A stretch of 5,198 nucleotides of DNA, taken from an uncultured Parasphingopyxis sp. (lineage in GTDB: Bacteria; Pseudomonadota; Alphaproteobacteria; Sphingomonadales; Sphingomonadaceae). Each line of letters starts with the position of its first letter. Within the stretch, counting starts at the first letter, position 1. Below, piece by piece: positions 1-5,198 of this stretch. A program made the position numbers and the translations under genes. Location: NCBI GenBank assembly GCA_905479515.1, contig CAJQMX010000247.1:1-5198 (forward strand), in the 5' to 3' direction. The notes under the pieces are model-generated. The model was not told the DNA's origin and searched no databases. It saw nothing but the letters and a program-made list of their open reading frames with translations.

Positions 1-606
1 GACGTTGTTGCGGGACGGATCAACGGGAAAGATATTTATTTCCGGGCATCCCCTGCCCATATGAGCACATTGGCGATCAAAAGGCTGTTGGCGACGGGAC
101 CCGTTGATACATATGAACAAATCCAGAAACTGGCGCTTTCGAATACATTTCAGGGTTTGTACGGTGAGAAAAAGCAGGCGCAAAGACTGCTGACACGGAT
201 TTTGCTTCTCTACAAAAACTTGGAAATTAGGGCACGCTTTCCAAATGCAACAATTCAGGATGCAGACGACATCCTTTCTTTTATTGGCGCTCCGCAAGAA
301 ATAGTGGAAACCGTAAGGGATTCCGTTTCCAGATACTTATCGAAACTTGATTGTCGAAGCTCCGGTAATCGCCGAAATAATAATCAAGCGCTTGATCTCG
401 TGTGTCGGCAAAGTGACAACAGCTTTATATATTCGGATACGTCGCTATTCGGGCCAATTCCGAAATCAACGGTCAACAACGAAATATTTGCGCCTAACTC
501 AAATGCACTCGACAATGTTAATGAAGATAACGCAAAACTTGCGTTCATCGATGGCAGAAAAGTCAATTTTCCAAGCCACGTTCAATATCATCTGGCTCGA
601 CAATGA
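1..606 (+). CDS. Unrecognised protein, 3' part (N-terminus outside window)
   Basis: The frame is open from base 1, so at least 201 residues are visible and the true start lies upstream. The first in-window ATG (61) has no Shine-Dalgarno site before it, and the residues in front of it (such as GKDIYFRASPAH) read like normal protein, so I treat 61 as internal. I do not recognise the family. Residues about 20-115 look like a soluble, mainly helical domain with amphipathic stretches around TLAIKRLLATG, KKQAQRLLTRILLLYKNLEI and DADDILSFIGAPQEIVETV. The last 85 residues are polar, rich in Asn and Ser, and look disordered or poorly constrained. No membrane segment, signal peptide or metal motif is visible. 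It is AT-richer than the operon downstream and separated from it by about 300 bases, so a functional link is unlikely. The last part may be degenerate: another frame stays open past the stop to 688. Confidence is good that it is coding, low on anything else. Confidence 0.6.
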   Translation, partial: DVVAGRINGKDIYFRASPAHMSTLAIKRLLATGPVDTYEQIQKLALSNTFQGLYGEKKQAQRLLTRILLLYKNLEIRARFPNATIQDADDILSFIGAPQEIVETVRDSVSRYLSKLDCRSSGNRRNNNQALDLVCRQSDNSFIYSDTSLFGPIPKSTVNNEIFAPNSNALDNVNEDNAKLAFIDGRKVNFPSHVQYHLARQ

Positions 607-899
607 AGACATAACGGCACCATTGGATGAACAACAGAATTTTCGGTCAAATTATCGGGATAGCTTCCGACATTTGATAAGCCAATAACAAGAAATTCGA
701 GATCTTCACGCTTTACTCCAAAGCAGATCTGGTATCTCAGGAAGATAACTATTGATATTTGAGGAAATCGATACTTTTTCTATAATCCATTGCCATCCTC
801 CTCGTCTCAAAGGTGATCTAGTCTATCTAATTTCTGCTCCAAATATGGGTTCAAAACCGGACCCGCCGGGCTTAAATCCTTCACCTTTCTACTATTCTC
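607..899. other. AT-rich intergenic stretch without a convincing gene
   Basis: Between the stop of the unrecognised gene and the mer-like promoter I find no open frame with a ribosome-binding site and plausible protein character. A 66-codon frame with a TTG start at 752 runs through the operator to 952 and is almost certainly spurious. No strong hairpin followed by a T-run is visible, so no terminator for the upstream gene can be named. The only small GC-rich inverted segment, around 857-870 (CCGG repeated), is short and lacks a T-tract. The stretch is AT-rich like the upstream gene. Confidence 0.5.
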
Positions 900-931
900 T
901 TGACTCCGTACTATACTACGGAGTGCAAAGT
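900..931 (+). promoter_or_regulatory. MerR-type promoter and operator of the metal operon
   Basis: A -35 element TTGACT (900-905) is followed by a perfect dyad with 8-base arms ACTCCGTA (903-910) and TACGGAGT (917-924) around CTATAC. The best -10 candidate is CAAAGT (926-931) at a 20-base spacing; GCAAAG at 19 is worse. The long spacer with a dyad between the hexamers is the hallmark of promoters that MerR-family activators untwist. From knowledge of Tn501/Tn21, the mer operator core is TCCGTACATGAGTACGGA; here it is TCCGTACTATACTACGGA, the same length with both outer arms kept and only central bases changed. It differs from the operators I know for CueR, ZntR or CadR. It faces the regulator gene 18 bases downstream, so the regulator would drive its own operon. 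The weak -10 fits activator dependence. Confidence 0.85.
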
Positions 932-948
932 CTGCATGGAGGAATAGC

Positions 949-1632
949 ATGACACAATTCACTATCAGTCGCGCCGCGAAAGCGGCAAATGTCAATGTCG
1001 AGACCATCCGCTTTTACGAACGCAAGGGGCTGATTGTTCAACCGCCCAAGCCCGTTGACGGCGGTGCGCGTGAGTACGACCAAGGAACAGTCACCCGGAT
1101 CCGTTTCATCCGCCAGGCCCAGGAAATCGGTTTCTCCCTGCAGGAGATATCCGAACTTCTGTCGCTACGGGCAGATCCCGGCGCCGACTGTGCCGACGTT
1201 CGTAGCCGAGCCGTCGAAAAAAGGGACGAAGTTCAGGAGAAACTCCGCCATTTGTCACAAATGCGTGACGCGCTCGATGAGTTGATTGCGAGTTGTCCCG
1301 GTGGGGGAGATGTTGTCGCCTGCACTATCCTCGACGCCATGGCACGGGGGACCCCATCCACAAGTCCGGAAATAACGAATGCCCGACAAACACCATTAGA
1401 AGGAACCAAAATCATGAAAACCACCATCCTGCACATCGATGGCATGCATTGCGATGGATGCGCCCTTACCATAGAAGCCCTGTTGTCTCGAATACCCGGC
1501 GTCCGTAAGGCCGAAGCATCTTATGACGAGCGTCGCGTCCGCATTCTGCACGATCAAGCGGAAGCGCCAGTAACGGATCTCTTGACAGCGATCACCAAGG
1601 GTGGATTTAAAGGGAAGGTCACCGATCAATGA
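949..1632 (+). CDS. merR: Hg(II)-type MerR regulator fused to a C-terminal HMA domain
   Basis: A 227-residue protein. Residues 4-72 are a MerR-family winged-helix DNA-binding domain (FTISRAAKAANVNVETIRFY, then the wing and FIRQAQEIGFSLQEISELL). Residues 80-113 form the long dimerisation helix, followed by the metal loop. Cysteines 81, 116 and 125 have the spacing of the three Hg ligands of Tn501 MerR (82, 117, 126). Pb and Zn sensors of the family have similar spacing, but the extra Cys and the His used by ZntR are absent (Ser115, Gly119), and the operator is mer-like, so Hg(II) is the best guess. After a Pro/Ser/Thr-rich linker (about 134-154), residues 156-222 are an HMA ferredoxin-like domain with GMHCDGC (165-171; Cys168, Cys171). 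Known mercury MerR proteins are about 144 residues, so the tail is an addition. GGAGGA at 938-943 precedes the ATG by 5 bases. It is the first gene of the operon; its stop overlaps the next start by 4 bases. It likely acts in the cytoplasm as an autoregulated activator. Confidence 0.9.
   Translation: MTQFTISRAAKAANVNVETIRFYERKGLIVQPPKPVDGGAREYDQGTVTRIRFIRQAQEIGFSLQEISELLSLRADPGADCADVRSRAVEKRDEVQEKLRHLSQMRDALDELIASCPGGGDVVACTILDAMARGTPSTSPEITNARQTPLEGTKIMKTTILHIDGMHCDGCALTIEALLSRIPGVRKAEASYDERRVRILHDQAEAPVTDLLTAITKGGFKGKVTDQ
1398..1404 (+). promoter_or_regulatory. Internal ribosome-binding site before the HMA domain
   Basis: AGAAGGA lies inside the merR-hma frame, with 9 bases between its end and the in-frame ATG at 1414. 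The site matches the anti-Shine-Dalgarno well and sits exactly at the boundary between the linker and the HMA domain. This is what one expects if the HMA domain was, or still is, translated as a separate protein. Confidence 0.5.
1414..1632 (+). CDS. Possible stand-alone HMA metallochaperone from an internal start
   Basis: An in-frame alternative product of the merR-hma gene: 72 residues starting MKTTILHIDGMHCDGC, the size and layout of a free-standing MerP/CopZ-type metal chaperone with one beta-alpha-beta-beta-alpha-beta domain. The CxxC pair becomes residues 13 and 16, and a Phe (residue 65) lies in the loop near the metal site, in the sequence KGGF. It has no signal peptide, unlike periplasmic MerP of classical mer operons, so it would be cytoplasmic. 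Support is the AGAAGGA site 9 bases upstream and a start that coincides with the first residue of the domain. There is no stop codon between the regulator part and this start, so the long fusion must also be made whenever ribosomes read through from 949. Whether both products exist cannot be told from sequence. Confidence 0.4.
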   Translation: MKTTILHIDGMHCDGCALTIEALLSRIPGVRKAEASYDERRVRILHDQAEAPVTDLLTAITKGGFKGKVTDQ

Positions 1633-2318
1633 TCGAGGCAAGTTTCATGGGGCTCGTCGCCATTCCCGCCGGACTTGGCTTGATCGGCTTCATCGAGCCC
1701 TGTTCGATCGGCTCCAGCCTCGTCTTCATCAAGTATCTTGAGGGCAAGAGCAGAACCGCAAAGCTCGTGGAGACGTTGTTGTTCGCACTGACGCGCGCCC
1801 TGTTCATCGGCTTGCTCGGTGTCCTCGCGGTATTGATAGGAACCGTGTTTCTCGATCTGCAGCGAAGTGCCTGGTTACTTCTTGGAGCGAGCTATGTTTT
1901 GCTTGGTTTGCTGCTTGCAACGGGACGGGCGGGAGGCCTGATGGTATCTCTCGGCCCGAGTTTGCGACAGTTGAGCAACCGTGGCGGTTCCGTCGGGCTC
2001 GGGCTTCTGTTCGGCCTAAATATTCCTGCCTGTGCAGCGCCACTTCTTTTCGCGCTTCTCGCGGGCGCAGCAGCATCCGGGAGTACAAACGCGCTCAGCG
2101 GCTTCATTGCACTCGGAGTCTTCGGCTTTGCTTTGTCCCTGCCGCTGGTCGTAACGGTCCTGGTTCCGGGCGCCAAGAGCTTGCTCGATCGTTTAGCTGC
2201 GCTTTCGGGACGCTTTCCTGTCTTTGCCGGCTTGTTTCTCATAGGGCTCGGTGCCTGGTCGATCTGGTTTGGTCTTTTCGCGACCACCAGTCCGGACATC
2301 ACTGCTCTACAATCATAA
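1629..2318 (+). CDS. CcdA/DsbD-like six-helix membrane protein
   Basis: A 229-residue integral inner-membrane protein with about six hydrophobic segments (roughly 7-29, 46-72, 80-98, 122-148, 155-180 and 196-217). It has only two cysteines: Cys25 in IEPCSIG in the first segment and Cys135 in NIPACAAPLL in the fourth. This is the arrangement of the CcdA / DsbD transmembrane family, where one Pro-Cys motif in helix 1 and one in helix 4 form a redox pair that carries electrons from cytoplasmic thioredoxin to the periplasm. Size and helix count fit CcdA rather than full DsbD. Its place between an HMA-bearing regulator and a metal ATPase suggests that the cysteines handle a thiol-binding metal, or keep partner thiols reduced, instead of serving cytochrome c maturation; that is inference. 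The ATG overlaps the previous stop in ATGA, suggesting translational coupling; a purine-rich GGGAAGG lies about 10 bases upstream. Met7 (1647) is a possible alternative start. Confidence 0.8.
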   Translation: MIEASFMGLVAIPAGLGLIGFIEPCSIGSSLVFIKYLEGKSRTAKLVETLLFALTRALFIGLLGVLAVLIGTVFLDLQRSAWLLLGASYVLLGLLLATGRAGGLMVSLGPSLRQLSNRGGSVGLGLLFGLNIPACAAPLLFALLAGAAASGSTNALSGFIALGVFGFALSLPLVVTVLVPGAKSLLDRLAALSGRFPVFAGLFLIGLGAWSIWFGLFATTSPDITALQS

Positions 2319-2331
2319 AGGTTCATTTATC

Positions 2332-4782
2332 ATGGATATGACACCGGCCACCGACGCGAAACTGGAACTTTGGAACGAGGAACCCGCTGAAAATCCGGAC
2401 AGGGCCCGCATTCGGGCGCGTATCGGCGGGCTGCATTGCTCGCTTTGCACCGGCACGATCGAAAAGGCTCTCGGCCGTCAGAAGGGTGTTGACAAGGTGG
2501 CGGTCAGCCTGACCCACGAACAGGCACTTGTTGAATTCGATCCCAAGGTAACGACCCCCGAAGCCCTGCTCCAGACATTGAAGGATATTGGTTATACTAT
2601 TCACGATCCTAACAAGTTGCGCCCGTTCGAGGAAGAAGAGCAAGAACTGGTCAAGGAAGGACGCAGGTTCCTCATCGCAACAACCTTCAGCCTTCTGTCT
2701 ATTGCACTGATAACCGACCCGGATGGCCCTCTGTCTCTGGTTTTGCCCGTTGTGGCCACGGTCAGCCTGGTCGCCTTTGTGTTCCTGGTGCTAAGGGCGC
2801 GGGGCGTTTGGCCGGCAATTGCTGGCGCAACCATTCTTGGAACTACAACAGCGGGACTTCTTGCGCTCAAAATTGCAGGGATGCTGATCGGTATTACGCC
2901 TTGGCTAGTGGCGGGTCTCGCCGCCGCGCTCGTTTTCGGAGTTGCACGGCATATTCTCATTATGGCACTTCAGGCGGTGCGCCGGGGAATACTCAATCAG
3001 CATGTCCTTCTTGAAGCGGGAGCTTTTGCAGGGTTGAGCGGCGGCCTGATCGGTCTTGTTCTCGACCGGCCAGGATATCCAACAGCCCCGTTCTTTGCCG
3101 TTGCCGTTATGGTCGTCACCTATCATATCTTTTCTGAGTGGCTATCGCTGATCGTCAAAACCCGTTCCTCGCAGGCGGTCAAACGTCTTCTGGATCTTCA
3201 GCCCGATATCGCCCGGATCGTCAGAGATGGCCGTGAAATTGACATTCCTATCGATGAAGTGACCCGCGGCGACCTGGTTCGCGTCAGGCCCGGCGAGCGT
3301 CTGCCCGTTGACGGTGAGGTCGTCGACGGTCGATCCACAGTTGACCAGTCACTCGTGACCGGAGAACCGATGCCAGTCGAACGACTGATCGGCGACACCG
3401 TAATCGGCGGCACGATCAACGGGAACGGAACGCTACTCATCCAAGTAACCGCCGTTGGTGCCGAGAGCTTCCTGCAGCGCGTGGCGCGTGAAGTCGAAGA
3501 TGCCCGCGCCCTGAAGCCTGGTCTGCTCCATATCGTCGACCAGGTCCTGAGAATTTATACGCCCGCCGTGTTGACGATTTCAATTCTTGCCTTCGTCGGC
3601 TGGGCGGTTTTGCCGCAGATATTCGGCTTTCCGCCTGAACTGCAGCGCGCCGTGTTTGCAGGGTTGAGTGTGTTGGTTATGGGATATCCCTGCGCTGTCG
3701 GAATATCAGCGCCGTTGTCGATTGTGCGAAGTGCTGGCGAAGCTGCCGAACTGGGTATTCTGATGCGCACTGGGGAGGCATTTCAGGGCTATCGATTAGT
3801 TAAGCAGATTGCCTTTGACAAAACCGGCACGTTAACTGAGGGGAATCCGAAGGTCCACGAAATCGAGGCACTCTCGGATCACACGGACGAATTACTGATG
3901 ATGGCGGCTGCCGCCGAGGCGTCATCGGAGCATCCTCTTGCCGAGGCTGTGGTTGAGGCGGCGTTCGATGCCGGACTGTCACCCCCCAGTGCAGAGTCCT
4001 TCGAGGCTATTCCAGGCAAAGGTGTTATTGCCCGGGTCAATGATGCCGATGTCCTGGTGGGAAGCCCGCGTTTCATGATCGACCGCGGGATTGACCTGAC
4101 GGCTCTCGAACCCCGCGTCACCGCATATGAGGAAATGGGCCGCACTGTCATCGTGACCTCCCGGGATGGCATACTTCTCGGTCTGCTCGCACTCGGTGAT
4201 GCACTTCGTGAAGATGCTTTGAAGACGGTTAGCGAGCTTCGTGCCGCAGGCGTGCGTACGATCCTCATCACGGGTGACAACCGGCGCAATGCTGAACGAG
4301 TTGCCCGGGAACTCGGGCTAGACGAGGTCCATGCAGAAATGCTTCCCGGCGAGAAAGCGGATATCATCCGGGAGTTGCAAAAGCAGGGCCGGACCGCGAT
4401 GGTGGGTGACGGTATCAACGATGCTCCTGCATTGATGCAGGCCGACGTTGGCATCGCCATGGGATCGGGAACCAACGTTGCCATCGATGCCGCAGACATT
4501 ATCATTCTCAACAACCGGATATATAATGTCGTCAAGGCACGCGAGATCAGCCGGCAAGGCTATCGAAAGATGCTGCAGAACGTTTCCCTTGCTTTCCTGT
4601 TTAATGGTATAGGCGTGCCTGTCGCCGCCAGCGGCCTGCTCTATCCCGTCTGGGCAATGGTTGCGATGGCGACCAGTGTGACCACCATCTTCACCAATTC
4701 CCTGTGGGGACACCCCCGCCTGTTCATAGACGCAATCCTCAGCGTCGGTCGGCCGCTTCCAGAGAATGAGGAACAAGCTTGA
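2332..4782 (+). CDS. P1B-type heavy-metal-translocating ATPase with atypical YPC site
   Basis: An 816-residue inner-membrane pump that should move a soft metal ion at the cost of ATP. Order: an HMA domain at about 25-92 with GLHCSLC (33-39; Cys36, Cys39); N-terminal membrane helices between 112 and 275; the actuator domain at about 285-395 with TGEP (343-346); a helix pair at about 410-460 holding the ion site; phosphorylation motif DKTGT (Asp496); P1B nucleotide-binding motif SEHP (532-535); hinge TGDN (648-651) and GDGIND (692-697); two final helices at about 750-792 with Asn758. All catalytic motifs are intact, so it should be active. The odd point is the ion site: Tyr452-Pro453-Cys454 replaces the Cys-Pro-Cys of Cu(I) and Zn/Cd/Pb pumps, and the last helix has MATS where Cu pumps usually have M-x-x-S-S. 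Metal specificity therefore cannot be assigned by rule; Hg(II) or another soft ion is inferred from context. The ATG at 2332 follows AAAGG by 10 bases and the preceding gene by 13. An upstream in-frame GTG (2251) would overlap ccdA and adds non-family sequence. Confidence 0.93.
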   Translation: MDMTPATDAKLELWNEEPAENPDRARIRARIGGLHCSLCTGTIEKALGRQKGVDKVAVSLTHEQALVEFDPKVTTPEALLQTLKDIGYTIHDPNKLRPFEEEEQELVKEGRRFLIATTFSLLSIALITDPDGPLSLVLPVVATVSLVAFVFLVLRARGVWPAIAGATILGTTTAGLLALKIAGMLIGITPWLVAGLAAALVFGVARHILIMALQAVRRGILNQHVLLEAGAFAGLSGGLIGLVLDRPGYPTAPFFAVAVMVVTYHIFSEWLSLIVKTRSSQAVKRLLDLQPDIARIVRDGREIDIPIDEVTRGDLVRVRPGERLPVDGEVVDGRSTVDQSLVTGEPMPVERLIGDTVIGGTINGNGTLLIQVTAVGAESFLQRVAREVEDARALKPGLLHIVDQVLRIYTPAVLTISILAFVGWAVLPQIFGFPPELQRAVFAGLSVLVMGYPCAVGISAPLSIVRSAGEAAELGILMRTGEAFQGYRLVKQIAFDKTGTLTEGNPKVHEIEALSDHTDELLMMAAAAEASSEHPLAEAVVEAAFDAGLSPPSAESFEAIPGKGVIARVNDADVLVGSPRFMIDRGIDLTALEPRVTAYEEMGRTVIVTSRDGILLGLLALGDALREDALKTVSELRAAGVRTILITGDNRRNAERVARELGLDEVHAEMLPGEKADIIRELQKQGRTAMVGDGINDAPALMQADVGIAMGSGTNVAIDAADIIILNNRIYNVVKAREISRQGYRKMLQNVSLAFLFNGIGVPVAASGLLYPVWAMVAMATSVTTIFTNSLWGHPRLFIDAILSVGRPLPENEEQA
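4768..4773 (+). promoter_or_regulatory. Ribosome-binding site that fixes a TTG start
   Basis: GAGGAA lies inside the end of the ATPase gene, 5 bases before a TTG at 4779 whose last bases overlap the ATPase TGA stop in TTGA. The frame it opens stays open to the window edge and encodes a recognisable membrane family, which supports TTG as the real start. No ATG occurs in this frame before the conserved core near 5058. Confidence 0.7.
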
Positions 4783-5198
4783 AAAACGAAAGGGCATCCG
4801 GCATTGAAAATCCACGCCGCGCCAGACGGCGTTGGTTCAACTGGCTGGGCAGCATCGTTGGGGTCGGCCTGATAGGATTTTTTTTCTGGCGTCTTGACTG
4901 GCACCAGCTTTTTGGCATTCTTCTTTCTGCACGCCCTGAATATGTGTTTGCCACATTCACCACGATTACTCTGGAACAGGTTGTCCGAGCCTGGAAGTGG
5001 CGACAGATCCTTATATCCCTTCGCGCCATCAAAACATCGCGACTTTTCGGGGCGACGATGGCTGGCTACCTCGCCAATCTGCTGCTTCCCCTCGGGCTCA
5101 GCCCTTTCGTGCGATCCTGGCTCGTTGCAAAGAAACAGGACCTTGCAATGAGCAGCGTGCTTGCCACCGTCGCTATTGACCGATTAGTAGACGGGATT
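4779..5198 (+). CDS. Flippase-like membrane protein, LPG-synthase TM / UPF0104 family (5' part)
   Basis: The first 140 residues of a gene cut by the window edge. The N-terminus is basic (several Arg at 13-18), followed by hydrophobic segments at about 22-38, 53-68 and 88-106. The region GYLANLLLPLGLSPFVRSW (96-114) followed by SSVLATVAIDRLVDG (125-139) has the pattern of the lysylphosphatidylglycerol synthase transmembrane family (PF03706 type): an N-x-L-L-P stretch, a conserved Arg, and a late D/E-R-x-x-D. Members include the flippase part of MprF and AglD-like proteins, usually about 300-350 residues, so just under half is probably seen. Relatives move or modify lipid-linked molecules; the substrate here is unknown. 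The TTG start is chosen from GAGGAA at 4768-4773 and the 4-base overlap with the ATPase stop, which implies coupled translation and membership in the metal operon. A run of eight T lies at codons 34-36. Confidence 0.78.
   Translation, partial: MKNERASGIENPRRARRRWFNWLGSIVGVGLIGFFFWRLDWHQLFGILLSARPEYVFATFTTITLEQVVRAWKWRQILISLRAIKTSRLFGATMAGYLANLLLPLGLSPFVRSWLVAKKQDLAMSSVLATVAIDRLVDGI

Noticed and set aside
857..870. CCGG...CCGG hairpin as terminator of the upstream gene
   Set aside because: The stem is too short, there is no T-run after it, and it is 250 bases past the stop.
752..952. 66-codon frame with TTG start
   Set aside because: No ribosome-binding site, no protein-like character, and it runs through the operator.
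2308..2313. TACAAT as a -10 box for a separate ATPase promoter
   Set aside because: No -35 match at suitable distance, and the site is only 18 bases before the ATG.
1892..2326. 144-codon minus-strand open frame opposite the CcdA-like gene
   Set aside because: Its composition (Pro, Arg, Lys, Ala) is that of an antisense shadow and no start signal is seen.
2251..2331. GTG start giving an 843-residue ATPase
   Set aside because: It lies inside the CcdA-like gene, the extra 27 residues do not resemble the family, and ATG 2332 has AAAGG at good spacing.
3879..4535. 218-codon minus-strand open frame opposite the ATPase
   Set aside because: A shadow of a GC-rich gene; its Ser/Arg/Pro-rich low-complexity translation is typical of an antisense frame, and the + strand encodes conserved ATPase motifs here.

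Overview
The window looks like a chromosomal, plasmid or genomic-island segment of a proteobacterium. The moderately GC-rich coding style, strong Shine-Dalgarno sites and protein flavour suggest an alphaproteobacterium, possibly of the Rhizobiales; this is an impression from sequence style, not a database match. Everything recognisable lies on the + strand.

Layout. Bases 1-606 carry the 3' part of an unrecognised, AT-richer gene whose start is outside the window. Bases 607-899 are AT-rich with no convincing gene. At 900-931 there is a MerR-type promoter/operator that closely resembles the classical mer operator: a -35 TTGACT, an over-long spacer and a perfect dyad. From 949 to the right end runs a tight, GC-richer operon of four genes: a mercury-type MerR regulator fused in frame to a heavy-metal-associated (HMA) domain (949-1632); a small six-helix CcdA/DsbD-like membrane protein with exactly two cysteines (1629-2318); a P1B-type heavy-metal ATPase with its own N-terminal HMA domain (2332-4782); and the N-terminal 140 residues of a membrane protein of the lysylphosphatidylglycerol-synthase TM / UPF0104 flippase-like family (4779 to the window edge, TTG start). 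Genes 1-2 and 3-4 overlap by 4 bases, and genes 2-3 are 13 bases apart.

How it may work together (inference). A soft metal, most likely Hg(II) from the sensor cysteines and the operator, would be sensed by the MerR part, which activates the promoter of its own operon. The HMA tail, or a separate 72-residue HMA protein made from a well-placed internal start at 1414, could pass metal between the sensor, the CcdA-like membrane protein and the ATPase. There is no mercuric reductase (merA) and no merT in the window, so this would be a transport-based rather than a reductive strategy. The most unusual points are the MerR-HMA fusion with a preserved internal start, a Tyr-Pro-Cys in place of the usual Cys-Pro-Cys metal site in the ATPase, a CcdA-like protein where a Mer permease would be expected, and the coupled flippase-like fourth gene.
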